NCBI GenBank assembly: GCA_021784575.1
Contig: JAJYHX010000003.1
Location: forward strand, 62,001-126,000
Direction of reading: 5' to 3'
DNA: 64,000 bases
Source of the DNA: Nitrospirota bacterium
GTDB lineage: Bacteria; Nitrospirota; JACRHJ01
In this document: in pieces, positions 37,411 to 48,242 of the stretch
Layout: the number at the start of each line of letters is the position of its first letter
How positions within the stretch are numbered: position 1 is the first letter of the stretch
Notes under the pieces: generated by a model
What the model was told of the DNA's origin: nothing
Databases searched by the model: none
The model's input: the letters and a program-made list of their open reading frames with translations, nothing else
Program-made: the position numbers and the translations under genes

Positions 37411-37620
37411 ATGAAGACTGTCAAGCTTAAGGTCGCCGGCATGACATGCAATCACTGCGTCATGCATGTCGAGAACGCGCTGAAAGAGCTCTCGGGGGTG
37501 AAAACCGCGAAGGTTGACTTAAAGGACAAATCCGCCGAAGTAACATATGACGAGAGCGCGGTAGATACAAAGGAACTGGCGCAGGCCGTGGCCGAGGCGG
37601 GATATAGGGTCGAGGGCTGA
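37411..37620 (+). CDS. CopZ-like heavy-metal-associated (HMA) protein
   Basis: A 69-residue single HMA (ferredoxin-like) domain with the metal site GMTCNHC (C13, C16), no signal peptide, hence cytoplasmic. Such proteins carry Cu(I) or, less often, Hg(II) or Zn(II) to P-type ATPases. No ATPase gene is in the window. It ends the metal/thiol operon, three bases before the stop of the convergent gene at 37624. Confidence 0.9.
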   Translation: MKTVKLKVAGMTCNHCVMHVENALKELSGVKTAKVDLKDKSAEVTYDESAVDTKELAQAVAEAGYRVEG

Positions 37621-37623
37621 GAT

Positions 37624-38442
37624 TTATTCTTCCTCCGGCATACCGATAAGCCTGCCCGCATCGCTCGGCGGAAATAGCGGCTGGCCTTTTTTTTCAAGCT
37701 CGATTTCCAACTGCACTTTGACAGCCGCCGGCACGGACGGGTCGTTGTAAAGGAACCTCTGTTCCGAGATTGTCATTCCCTGAACGAACTCTATCGCACG
37801 CCCGATTGGAGTAAACGGGTTCCTTGCGAGCGCAAACCTGACGGACTTGCGGGCAGACCACTTCGGGTGCCCTGAGATGCTTTCTATTGCCGATGACGGC
37901 GTTTTCTTGTGGTTCACCGCCCATAGCGCCACAGCCTCGCTCATCACAGGATTTTCGAAGCACGCCCTGACAACGAGCGGGTTACCCTCGGCAAGCAGCG
38001 CCTTGATTAATTCTTCCGATACCTGCCTCGCAAGCGAAATTTTCATGCCCGGCGGAAGGCTCGGAAGCTTCTCCTTCACTATCCCCTCCGCCGCCTGACG
38101 AAGCTCGGTCGGAATGCCCTTGTTCCGCGTGACGAATCCCATATCCCTGAGCCTCAGTTCCTTAAGAAAACCAAGCGCCATCCGCCTTGGAGTCCTGGGA
38201 TTTGCCACAAGCGCGAGCTTTACGCGGTAGCCCTCAGGCCCGAATTTCCTCGCGCCGACAGCCTCAAGCGCGCTCCCCGACAAGTCCCGTCTCTTGGCGA
38301 GGACAAGCAGATGTTCTTCGTTTATGTTCCGGTTCGCAAGCAGGGACAATATAACCTTGTCCGAAGGGTCGCCAAGGAATCTGCCGATGCTTTCAGGTCC
38401 CGCCTCTGCGGCGCCTCTGACACGTCTTTCAATCTCGTCCAT
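37624..38442 (-). CDS. Hypothetical protein, predicted alpha-solenoid repeats
   Basis: A 272-residue protein without signal peptide or membrane span. It contains irregular helical repeats of about 40-45 residues, each with an LA-x-NP/R-x-TP-type turn (LSLLANRNINEE, LALVANPRTPRR, VRFALARNPFTP), resembling HEAT or leucine-rich-variant solenoids. No catalytic motif is seen. It is convergent with the metal operon. The similarity of the turns suggests a protein-binding scaffold; the function is unknown. Confidence 0.65.
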   Translation of the reverse strand: MDEIERRVRGAAEAGPESIGRFLGDPSDKVILSLLANRNINEEHLLVLAKRRDLSGSALEAVGARKFGPEGYRVKLALVANPRTPRRMALGFLKELRLRDMGFVTRNKGIPTELRQAAEGIVKEKLPSLPPGMKISLARQVSEELIKALLAEGNPLVVRACFENPVMSEAVALWAVNHKKTPSSAIESISGHPKWSARKSVRFALARNPFTPIGRAIEFVQGMTISEQRFLYNDPSVPAAVKVQLEIELEKKGQPLFPPSDAGRLIGMPEEE

Positions 38443-38481
38443 GCGTTTATTTTAAAATATCAGACTCTCGTTTCACAACAC

Positions 38482-38512
38482 AAAAAATGGCCGGCGCGCA
38501 GGCCGGCCATTT
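38482..38512 (-). terminator. Rho-independent terminator after the formate dehydrogenase operon
   Basis: A perfect 11-base stem (38485-38495 with 38502-38512, ATGGCCGGC core) with a six-base loop, followed on the minus strand by six Ts. It lies 20 bp past the stop codon of the formate dehydrogenase alpha gene. Confidence 0.92.
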
Positions 38513-38531
38513 CGCTGGACAATTAAAGAAT

Positions 38532-41255
38532 TTACGCCTTCGAAATCTTAACGGCGCTGACCTTGAACTCCGGTATCTTCGCAAGCGGGTCAACATTCGC
38601 CGCGGTAAGCACATTCGCGGACGCCTCGGCAAAGTGAAAAGGTATAAAGACCTCACCCCTTGCGACTCGCTCGGTAATCCGCGCCTTTATCTTTATCTCT
38701 CCCCGGCGGGACGCGACTACAAGGAAATCGCCCTCGCCCGCATCAAGCCTCTCGGCGTCGCCGGGATTTAGCTCCACGAACGCCTCCGGGACAACATGGA
38801 CAAGCCCGCCGACGCGCCTGGTCATAGTGCCGGTATGGTAGTGCTGAAGTATCCGGCCGGTCGTGAGTAGAAACGGATATTCCATGTCCGGGTTCTCGAC
38901 GGGCGGCCTGAACTTCACCGCATGGAACCTTCCCGGGCCGCGCGTAAACTTTCCGGTGTGCAGTATCGGCGTGCCTGGATGCCCGGGCGACGGGCAGGGC
39001 CAGCATATGCCTCCCGTCTCTTCAAGCCTTTCGTGCGACATGCCAGCATACTGCGGCGTGAGTGAGGCCATCTCCGTGAATATCTCGCGCGCGGAATTAA
39101 AACCGAACCCGGATATTCCCATCTCTTCCGCAATCAGCCGCACAATCTCCCAGTCGGCTTTGGCCTCCCCGGGCGCGGGCAAGGCGCGCCGGACGAGCTG
39201 CACGCGCCGTTCGGTATTCGTGAATGTCCCGTCCTTCTCGGCCCACGAGAACGCCGGCAGGACAACGTCCGCAAGGCACGCCGTCTCCGTCAGGAATATA
39301 TCCTGCACCACGAGAAAATCCACGCTTGTCAGCGCGTCCCTCACGTGGTTTGCGTCCGGGTCGGAAAGCGCCGGATTCTCTCCGATGATATAAAGCGTTT
39401 TTATGCTCCCGCGCCCGGCGGCGTCTATGATTTCCGTAACCGTAAGCCCCGGCTTTGCGGGAAGATTGACACCCCAGGCATCTTCAAACTTTGCTCTTGC
39501 TCCTTCGTCCGCCACGGCCTTGTATCCGGGAAAGACGTCCGGGAGCGCGCCCATGTCGCACGCGCCCTGGACGTTGTTCTGGCCCCGGAGCGGATAGACG
39601 CCGGTGCCGGTCCTGCCTATATTGCCGGTGAGCATGGCGAGGTTGGCGACCGAAAGGACGTTGTCAACACCCGTGGTATGCTGGGTGATACCCATAGAAT
39701 AGACGAAGCACGACGCATCCGAGCAGGCGAGCATCTCTCCGGCCTCATGGATGGTTTCAACAGGAACGCCGGTGATGATGGACGCCGCCTCGGGGCTGAA
39801 ATTCCTTATCGATTCCCGGAACTCCTCGTAATTCTCGGTCCGTTCTCTTATAAAGGCCGCGTGTCTTTCGTTGCCATGGCCGGCGATGACGTTCATCAGC
39901 CCGTTAAGGAGCGCAACGTCCGTGCCCGGCCTGTGCCTCATCCATACCGACGCATATTCCGCAAGCTCTATCTTCCTTGGGTCGCAAAGTATAAGCTTCG
40001 CGCCGAGCTCCACTACGGCCTTCTTTATCCGAAGGCCGATTATAGGATGAGACTCCGTGGTATTCGAGCCGATGACGAATATTATTTCGGCGTTCTCAAG
40101 GTCGGCAATGGTATTCGTCATGGCGCCGCTTCCGAAGGCCATCATAAGCCCGGTTACGGTGGAGGCATGGCAGAGCCGCGCGCAGTGGTCTACGTTATTT
40201 GTCCCTATTCCGGCGCGGGCGAATTTCTGGACGACATAGTTTTCTTCGTTGGTGCACCTGGCGGACGAGAGAACCGCGAAACTGTCCGGGGCGTTATCCC
40301 TTGCGGCTGAGAATTTTTCGGCTGCCAGGCTTATCGCCTCGTCCCAGGAAGCCTCGCGGAATTCCGGGGCGGCGCCCTTGGGGCTTGTGCGGATAAGCGG
40401 TCTCTTCAGCCTGTCGGGGCTGCCTGCAAACTCATACCCGAAACGCCCCTTGACGCACAGGCTGCCGTTGTTGGCGCCCTTGCCGACCGGCGCGGTTATT
40501 TTGACGATTGCCCCGTCCCTGGAATTTATCTCGATTATGCAGCCGCAGCCGCAGTACGGGCAGACGGTCTCGGTTTTTTCAAGGCCGGATTCTCGCGCGC
40601 CGTCCGTAAAAACTTTCTTTTCCATCAGCGCGCCGACCGGGCAGACTGAAACGCAGTGGCCGCAGAAACTGCATCCGGTATCTTTGAGCGGCATGTCGAA
40701 CGCAGGCCCGACCTTTATGTCAAAGCCGCGGTTTGCGAGCGTCAGGACTTCCCTGCCCTCCACCTCCCGGCATATCCGGACGCATTTGCCGCACATCACG
40801 CACTTGTTCAGGTCCCTGACGATGAAAGGATCGGAGACGACGGTCTCGTACCTGTGCCTTTCGCCCTCAAACCTTCCGGGCCCTGACGCGGGCCACAGGC
40901 CGTATTCGTATGCCAGGCTCTGAAGGACGCAGTCTCCGTCCTTTGCGCAGCTTTTGCACTCCTCTTCCGGCGGGTGCGACGCCAGCATGAGCTCGACAAC
41001 GAGTTTCCGCGCCTTGCGAACCCTGTCCGAGGCGGTGTGCGCAACCAGTCCCTCCTGTGCTGGTGTATGGCAGGATGCGGCCAGCTTGCGGCTCCCTTCT
41101 ATCTCCACAAGGCACAACCTGCACGCGCCGGAGGGTTTAAGCCTCTCGTCCCAGCACAATGTCGGGATATATATACCCGCCCGCCTCGCCGCCTGTAGGA
41201 TGGTCTCGCCAAGCTCGAAGGCCGCGGGTTTTCCGTCTATAATCATCTCGCGCAT
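38532..41255 (-). CDS. fdhA: NAD-dependent formate dehydrogenase, alpha (catalytic) subunit
   Basis: A 907-residue molybdenum (bis-MGD) oxidoreductase. Domains: N-terminal [2Fe-2S] ferredoxin (C34, C45, C48, C62), NuoG-type cluster region (C100, C103, C109), two [4Fe-4S] sites (C152/155/158/162 and C195/198/201/205), the Mo-domain [4Fe-4S] site (C232, C235, C239, C267) and the catalytic domain. The active site reads CARLCHAS: Cys362 replaces selenocysteine and His363 is kept. GNIGRTGTGVYPLRGQNN is typical of formate dehydrogenases. It is last in a three-gene operon with NuoF- and NuoE-like subunits, the FdsGBA layout. A hydrogenase or other partner is absent locally. Confidence 0.92.
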   Translation of the reverse strand: MREMIIDGKPAAFELGETILQAARRAGIYIPTLCWDERLKPSGACRLCLVEIEGSRKLAASCHTPAQEGLVAHTASDRVRKARKLVVELMLASHPPEEECKSCAKDGDCVLQSLAYEYGLWPASGPGRFEGERHRYETVVSDPFIVRDLNKCVMCGKCVRICREVEGREVLTLANRGFDIKVGPAFDMPLKDTGCSFCGHCVSVCPVGALMEKKVFTDGARESGLEKTETVCPYCGCGCIIEINSRDGAIVKITAPVGKGANNGSLCVKGRFGYEFAGSPDRLKRPLIRTSPKGAAPEFREASWDEAISLAAEKFSAARDNAPDSFAVLSSARCTNEENYVVQKFARAGIGTNNVDHCARLCHASTVTGLMMAFGSGAMTNTIADLENAEIIFVIGSNTTESHPIIGLRIKKAVVELGAKLILCDPRKIELAEYASVWMRHRPGTDVALLNGLMNVIAGHGNERHAAFIRERTENYEEFRESIRNFSPEAASIITGVPVETIHEAGEMLACSDASCFVYSMGITQHTTGVDNVLSVANLAMLTGNIGRTGTGVYPLRGQNNVQGACDMGALPDVFPGYKAVADEGARAKFEDAWGVNLPAKPGLTVTEIIDAAGRGSIKTLYIIGENPALSDPDANHVRDALTSVDFLVVQDIFLTETACLADVVLPAFSWAEKDGTFTNTERRVQLVRRALPAPGEAKADWEIVRLIAEEMGISGFGFNSAREIFTEMASLTPQYAGMSHERLEETGGICWPCPSPGHPGTPILHTGKFTRGPGRFHAVKFRPPVENPDMEYPFLLTTGRILQHYHTGTMTRRVGGLVHVVPEAFVELNPGDAERLDAGEGDFLVVASRRGEIKIKARITERVARGEVFIPFHFAEASANVLTAANVDPLAKIPEFKVSAVKISKA

Positions 41256-41261
41256 GAATGT

Positions 41262-42527
41262 CTAAGCGGCCTTCTCCGGACAGGCCGTCCCGTGTATATG
41301 CATGAGGTATTCATGCCTGAAATGTTTCAGGGTGGAGAGGATAAAGTTCGAGCAGCTACCGCCCAGGCCGCAGAGCGAAGTCTCCTGGACGGTCTCTCCC
41401 AGCTCGCGCATGAGTTCAAGGTCAGACTCCTTACCATTGCCGTCCGTTATCCTCTGGAGTATCTCGTGCATGCGTTTCGTGCCTTCCCGGCACGGCGCGC
41501 ATTTGCCGCAGGACTCGCGCGCAAAGAACTTTGCGGCCCGCTTCGCGGCATGAACCATGCATACGTCTTCGTCCATGACAATAACCCCGCCGGAACCCAT
41601 AGAACTCCCGGCGGCTGAAAGGGCGTCCACATCCATCCTCACATCCAGATGCTCACCCGTCAGCAATGATGTCGCAACACCGCCCGGTATTACAGCCTTG
41701 AGTTTCCTGCCGGCTATTATGCCTCCGCCATACCCGTATATAAGTTTGCGCAGGACAACTCCCGTCGGCAGTTCGTACAGGCCCGGACGCCTCACGTTCC
41801 CGCTCAGGCAGAAGATCTTCGGCCCCGGATGTTTCGGAGAGCCTATGGAGGCGAACCACTCCGCGCCCCTCTCGATTATGTGCGGAACGTTTACAAGCGT
41901 CTCGACGTTGTTCACGACGGTCGGCATGGAAAACAAACCTTCGATTGCGGGATAAGGCGGCTTAGCGCGGCTATGCCCGCGGTCTCCTTCAATGGACTCC
42001 ATAAGCGCGGAATCCTCTCCGCATACATATGCTCCGGCGCCGCGGTATACCTTCAGGCGGAAGTTGTTTCCGCTCCCCAGGATGTTGCTTCCGAGGCAGC
42101 CTCTCTCCTCGGCCTGCCTTATCGCGGCCTCCAATACCCTCGCCCCTTCGGGATACTCGCCCCGGATGTATATATAACCGCGCTCTGCGCCGACGGCATA
42201 TGCGGCAATCAGCATACCCTCTATAAGCATGTGCGGGTCTTTTTCGAGAAAGAAACGATCCTTGAACGTGCCCGGCTCGCCTTCGTCTGCGTTGGCGACA
42301 AGATACCTTGGAGTCCTGTTTGTCTCCCGGCTTGCCTGCCATTTCCTCCCGGTGGGATACCACGCCCCGCCCCGGCCGCAAAGCCCGGACTTTATTACCT
42401 CTTCCGTAATCTCCTCCGGGGAAATGGAATACGCCTTCCTCAGCGCGCCATATCCGCCTGAAGAGACATAGACGTCAAGGTCCCGGCTGTTGGGAGTGTT
42501 CAAGTTCTTCAGGAGCACCCGGTTCAT
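41262..42527 (-). CDS. fdhB: NAD-dependent formate dehydrogenase, beta subunit (NuoF-like, FMN/NADH-binding)
   Basis: A 421-residue NuoF/FdsB/HydB-type protein. It has the NADH-binding GRGGAWYPTGRKW (51-63), FMN-binding NADEGEPGTFKDR and GAGAYVCGEDSALMESIEG (in part), and a C-terminal [4Fe-4S] site (C340, C343, C346, C386). It shuttles electrons between the alpha subunit and NAD. Unlike FdsB it lacks an N-terminal thioredoxin-like domain, which is supplied by the separate subunit immediately upstream. Its start abuts that gene's stop. Confidence 0.92.
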   Translation of the reverse strand: MNRVLLKNLNTPNSRDLDVYVSSGGYGALRKAYSISPEEITEEVIKSGLCGRGGAWYPTGRKWQASRETNRTPRYLVANADEGEPGTFKDRFFLEKDPHMLIEGMLIAAYAVGAERGYIYIRGEYPEGARVLEAAIRQAEERGCLGSNILGSGNNFRLKVYRGAGAYVCGEDSALMESIEGDRGHSRAKPPYPAIEGLFSMPTVVNNVETLVNVPHIIERGAEWFASIGSPKHPGPKIFCLSGNVRRPGLYELPTGVVLRKLIYGYGGGIIAGRKLKAVIPGGVATSLLTGEHLDVRMDVDALSAAGSSMGSGGVIVMDEDVCMVHAAKRAAKFFARESCGKCAPCREGTKRMHEILQRITDGNGKESDLELMRELGETVQETSLCGLGGSCSNFILSTLKHFRHEYLMHIHGTACPEKAA

Positions 42528-43067
42528 TTATTTATACCTCGCCAGTATCCTTTCTATCTTGCGCGGAGTCAGCCCGTAATATGAATCGCCGTTTACCATC
42601 ATGGCAGGCCCCCTGCCGCACGAGCCGATGCACTCGGACTGGATTATGGTATACCTGCCGTCCCTCGTAGTATTTCCGGATTTTATCTTCAGTTTAGCAC
42701 ATAAAAATTCAAGAAGGCTCTCCGCTCCGTTCACATGGCAGGCCATATTAGTGCAGAGCCTGATGACGTTTCGTCCCTGCGGGGCAAGCGAGAGCTGGTC
42801 GTAGAATGTCGCCACTCCGTAGAGATGGGCCGGAGTCGTTTTAAGCCTCTTTGCAAGTTCAAATACCGCCTCTCTCGGTATATATCCATAGGCTTCCTGG
42901 GTGCGCCGAAGGACGGGCAGGATCGCATCGCGCGAACGCACGTCAATCCCCTTAAGAACAACGCTAATCAGAGACAGATCCACCCCGGGATTATATTTCT
43001 CATGCGGCCCGTGCGGCCTTTCCCCCCGCCTTTTCCCCGGCCTCTCAAGCCCCGCAACGCCTTTCAT
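42528..43067 (-). CDS. fdhC: NAD-dependent formate dehydrogenase, gamma subunit (NuoE-like [2Fe-2S])
   Basis: A 179-residue NuoE/FdsG/HydA-like protein with a thioredoxin-like [2Fe-2S] domain: C105 and C110 (CTNMAC), then C146 and C150 (CIGSC). The N-terminal helical part contains QEAYGYIPREAVFELAKRL. The ATG at 43065-43067 is chosen; an in-frame TTG seven codons upstream is less likely because an AAAGGA ribosome-binding site lies between. First gene of the operon, preceded by a good promoter. Confidence 0.9.
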   Translation of the reverse strand: MKGVAGLERPGKRRGERPHGPHEKYNPGVDLSLISVVLKGIDVRSRDAILPVLRRTQEAYGYIPREAVFELAKRLKTTPAHLYGVATFYDQLSLAPQGRNVIRLCTNMACHVNGAESLLEFLCAKLKIKSGNTTRDGRYTIIQSECIGSCGRGPAMMVNGDSYYGLTPRKIERILARYK

Positions 43068-43102
43068 GGCTCTACCGTCCTTTCCCAACCCTGCTATTTA
43101 AA

Positions 43103-43132
43103 ATTTTAGCATAAATTCGTAATAATTCTCAA
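43103..43132 (-). promoter_or_regulatory. Probable sigma-70 promoter for the formate dehydrogenase operon
   Basis: Minus-strand TTGAGA (43127-43132) and TAAAAT (43103-43108) with an 18-bp spacer in an AT-rich stretch, about 36 bp upstream of the first subunit gene. No sigma-54 or FNR-like element was recognised. Confidence 0.6.
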
Positions 43133-43227
43133 CAGATTAAAGTGTTTTAATTAAGCCAAAGGCATGACATGCGGGATGGCGTGGGCGCATTTCCGGTTAA
43201 TCCCCGCGCTTTTTTAGAAAATATGGC

Positions 43228-43257
43228 TTGACAGGAAGTCTTGGCTTTCTGTATAGT
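43228..43257 (+). promoter_or_regulatory. Sigma-70 promoter for tRNA-Glu
   Basis: TTGACA (43228-43233) and TATAGT (43252-43257) with an 18-bp spacer. The start near 43264 would be about 30 bp before the tRNA. Confidence 0.75.
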
Positions 43258-43294
43258 TACGGGCACGCCGCTTGACCGGCTTCGGCCAACATCC

Positions 43295-43372
43295 GTCCCC
43301 CTCGTCTAGCCAGGCCCAGGACACCGCCCTTTCACGGCGGCGACGGGGGTTCAAATCCCCCGGGGGACGCCA
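43295..43372 (+). tRNA. trnE: tRNA-Glu (anticodon TTC)
   Basis: Plus-strand cloverleaf with GTCCCCC / GGGGGAC acceptor arms, anticodon loop CTTTCAC giving TTC, TTCAAAT T-loop and encoded CCA. It is transcribed alone from its own promoter. Confidence 0.97.
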
Positions 43373-43534
43373 ATCAAATCAATACGTTACAAAAGAATAA
43401 CATTAACTGTGTTAAATTTGCGCTGTCTGCAAAAGCGTTGCTATGGCTTTGTTTTTCAGGGTCATAAAACCGGCGTAAAAACGGCAAAGGGGCGAAGTTT
43501 GAGGGTAATGCGCCTGGACGGCGGGACACGAAAA

Positions 43535-43574
43535 TTTAAAAATAAAAGGGCTACGGAAAACTCCGTAACCCTTT
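43535..43574 (-). terminator. Terminator after tRNA-Lys
   Basis: A 13-base stem (43545-43557 with 43562-43574, one G-U pair) and a four-base loop, followed on the minus strand by a T-rich tract. On the plus strand it is followed by a weaker T-stretch upstream, so it may also limit read-through from tRNA-Glu. Confidence 0.85.
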
Positions 43575-43582
43575 GATTTTGC

Positions 43583-43658
43583 TGGTGAGCCGCCTGGGAT
43601 TCGAACCCAGCACACCCGCCTTAAAAGGGCGGTGCTCTACCAAATGAGCTAGCGGCCC
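43583..43658 (-). tRNA. trnK: tRNA-Lys (anticodon TTT)
   Basis: Minus-strand cloverleaf with GGGCCGC / GCGGCTC acceptor arms (one G-U pair), anticodon loop CTTTTAA giving TTT, TTCGAAT T-loop and encoded CCA. Own promoter and terminator flank it. Confidence 0.97.
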
Positions 43659-43678
43659 GCTATCGAAATCAGGCGGCA

Positions 43679-43707
43679 AAAATACCAGAGGAGCGCCCGA
43701 AAGTCAA
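43679..43707 (-). promoter_or_regulatory. Sigma-70 promoter for tRNA-Lys
   Basis: Minus-strand TTGACT (43702-43707) and TATTTT (43679-43684) with a 17-bp spacer, about 20 bp upstream of the tRNA. It lies just after the purA stop codon. Confidence 0.65.
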
Positions 43708-43725
43708 GCCAATTCCCTTTAAAAT

Positions 43726-46649
<2,924 letters not shown>

Positions 46650-46668
46650 ATCGAAATGCCTCCCGCCT

Positions 46669-47811
46669 TTAGAATTTTAGAAGTATCTCTTCCGCCGCGG
46701 CAACGCCCTTGCCAAGCGTTATGTTCGCGCCCATTTCCTTCAGCGCCATCTCCGCGCAGGAAATCCCGATTATTATGTCGAACGTATTGAAATAGCCGAG
46801 GTGCGCAATGCGGAATATCTTCCCCTTAAGCTGCGCCTGGCCGCCCGCAACCGTCACTCCGTATTTGTCCCGCATGATCTTAGTCAGCTTCCCGCCGTCG
46901 ATCCCTTCCGGGACCTCGACAGCCGTAAGCGCAAGGCTTGGGGACTCCTTCGCGAAGAGCTTCAGGCCCATCGCCTTCACCCCCGCCCGCGCGGCGTTCG
47001 CAAGCCGCTCGTGACGTTTAAAGATGTTCTCCAGGCCCTCGGCCTTCATCATCGAGAGGGCGGAGTTCAGGCCCACGACGAGCGAAGACGCGGTGGTAAA
47101 GTTCGTCTGGTTCTTCTCAAGGTTCTTGCGCTCCTTGCTGAAATTGAAATAGAACCTGTTGCACTTCGCGCCTGCGTTTGCCTTCCAGGCCTTCTCGCTG
47201 ACGGAGACGAAGGCCAGCCCCGGCGGGAGCATGAGCGCCTTCTGCGAGCCCGTTATGCAGACATCGATGCCCCATTTGTCCACCGGCATGTCGATTACGC
47301 CCATGGCCGTAATCGCGTCCACTATGAAAAGGCAGTTCGGATATTTCCTTACTATCTCGCCGATTTCCCTGGTCGGGTGCAGGACGCCTGTCGAGGTCTC
47401 GGAGGCCTGTATCATCACGGCTTTTATAGACGGGTCTTTTTTAAGCTCCGCCTCCACCTGCGAGGGTTTGACGGCATATCCCCACTCGACGTCGATATTA
47501 ATCGGCAGGACGCCGAAGGCCTCGCAAATCTCGCTCCACCTCTCGCCGAACTTCCCGCCCCGCACCACGACGGCCTTGTCGCCGGGAGAGAGGAAGTTGT
47601 TCACGGCGCCGACCATGCCGCCCGTGCCGGTGGACGCAAGGATGAGGACGACGTTATCCGTCTGGAACAACCACTTAAGGCCGTTCTTGGCCGATTCAAG
47701 GATGGGTATGAAGTCCGGAGAGCGATGGTGGATAATCGGCATGGCCATTGCCGTGAGCGCCTCAGGTGGAACGGGCGTCGGGCCGGGTGCAAGGAGATAG
47801 GTCTTTTTCAT
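46669..47811 (-). CDS. Class V aminotransferase (serine-pyruvate / phosphoserine-type)
   Basis: A 380-residue PLP enzyme of the alanine-glyoxylate/serine-pyruvate group. It begins KKTYLLAPGPTPVPPEAL, has ASTGTGGMVGAV for phosphate binding and the Schiff-base lysine in GSQKALMLPPG. Because it precedes serA in an operon and no serC is present here, it may serve as the phosphoserine aminotransferase; this is inferred from context. A strong hairpin lies directly upstream of its AGGAGG ribosome-binding site. Confidence 0.88.
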   Translation of the reverse strand: MKKTYLLAPGPTPVPPEALTAMAMPIIHHRSPDFIPILESAKNGLKWLFQTDNVVLILASTGTGGMVGAVNNFLSPGDKAVVVRGGKFGERWSEICEAFGVLPINIDVEWGYAVKPSQVEAELKKDPSIKAVMIQASETSTGVLHPTREIGEIVRKYPNCLFIVDAITAMGVIDMPVDKWGIDVCITGSQKALMLPPGLAFVSVSEKAWKANAGAKCNRFYFNFSKERKNLEKNQTNFTTASSLVVGLNSALSMMKAEGLENIFKRHERLANAARAGVKAMGLKLFAKESPSLALTAVEVPEGIDGGKLTKIMRDKYGVTVAGGQAQLKGKIFRIAHLGYFNTFDIIIGISCAEMALKEMGANITLGKGVAAAEEILLKF

Positions 47812-48155
47812 GTCAGAAACCTCCTTTTAAGACCGAAATACCGGTATGAAAGCCGTACCGGCCTGAATTTAACCGGAATAACGGTCTCAGTTAAAAATAG
47901 CTTAGTGATAAAATGAAAGTATGGGACGCTGGATTTCCGGGAACCCGTTGCCCCGGAAAATAAAACGAAGCGATTCTTGTCAAACAACAGGCTTGACCAG
48001 GCCGGGCCGGTAGACCGGCTTCAAAACGGCGGAGCAACCCCGAACCGGTTAACCGGCTCGGAACCGACCTGCTCCAACCGAAAATAAACCTGCCCCGGCA
48101 AACCAGCCCCGGTGAAATGGACCTTAACGGCCTTGTGCCTCTGCGACGAGGCGTC
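47812..48155 (-). promoter_or_regulatory. Long 5' leader of the aminotransferase-serA-purA operon
   Basis: From the promoter at 48159-48187 to the start codon is about 340 nt with no credible gene. Near its 3' end, arms at 47872-47887 and 47830-47845 pair at 13 of 16 positions around an inner GCCG/CGGC hairpin, ending four bases before the ribosome-binding site. No known riboswitch or T-box was recognised. The leader also contains a GCCGGT-AG-ACCGGC palindrome. Confidence 0.5.
48006..48019. repeat. GCCGGTAGACCGGC palindrome
   Basis: A 14-bp perfect inverted repeat (six-base arms, AG centre) followed by TTC. The same element occurs at 49184-49197 and, in slightly shorter form, at 49203-49216; a related ACCGGCTTC lies at 43275-43283. 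It is a short interspersed palindrome of this genome. Confidence 0.65.
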
Positions 48156-48158
48156 TGA

Positions 48159-48187
48159 AAATTAGCACAAAGGTTTAAGACTGTCAA
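48159..48187 (-). promoter_or_regulatory. Sigma-70 promoter for the aminotransferase-serA-purA operon
   Basis: Minus-strand TTGACA (48182-48187) and TAATTT (48159-48164) with a 17-bp spacer. It lies between the LolB-like gene and the long leader and gives an untranslated region of about 340 nt. Confidence 0.65.
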
Positions 48188-48203
48188 GAATATTTTATTT
48201 TAT

Positions 48204-48242
48204 AAGGGCATAACAATGCTAACGAACTTCCCTTATGCCCTT
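48204..48242 (-). terminator. Perfect 10-base inverted repeat at the end of the LolB-like gene
   Basis: AAGGGCATAA (minus-strand 5' arm at 48233-48242) pairs perfectly with TTATGCCCTT (48204-48213) across a 19-nt loop that includes the stop codon. It is followed by an A/T-rich tract rather than a T-run, so it may be a weak terminator or an mRNA-stabilising stem. Confidence 0.5.

Noticed and set aside
40160-40190. Possible selenocysteine in the formate dehydrogenase alpha subunit
   Set aside because: The codon at the active site is a normal Cys codon with no in-frame TGA.
43295-43372. tRNA-Glu as an integration site for a mobile element
   Set aside because: No integrase gene, no direct repeat of the tRNA 3' end and no foreign gene block was found next to it.
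43412-43615. 67-residue minus-strand frame near tRNA-Lys
   Set aside because: It overlaps the tRNA 3' end and the terminator hairpin and has no protein-like features.
47891-48187. 98-residue minus-strand frame in the leader of the aminotransferase operon
   Set aside because: It contains the promoter and palindromes, has no good ribosome-binding site and looks like translated repeat sequence.
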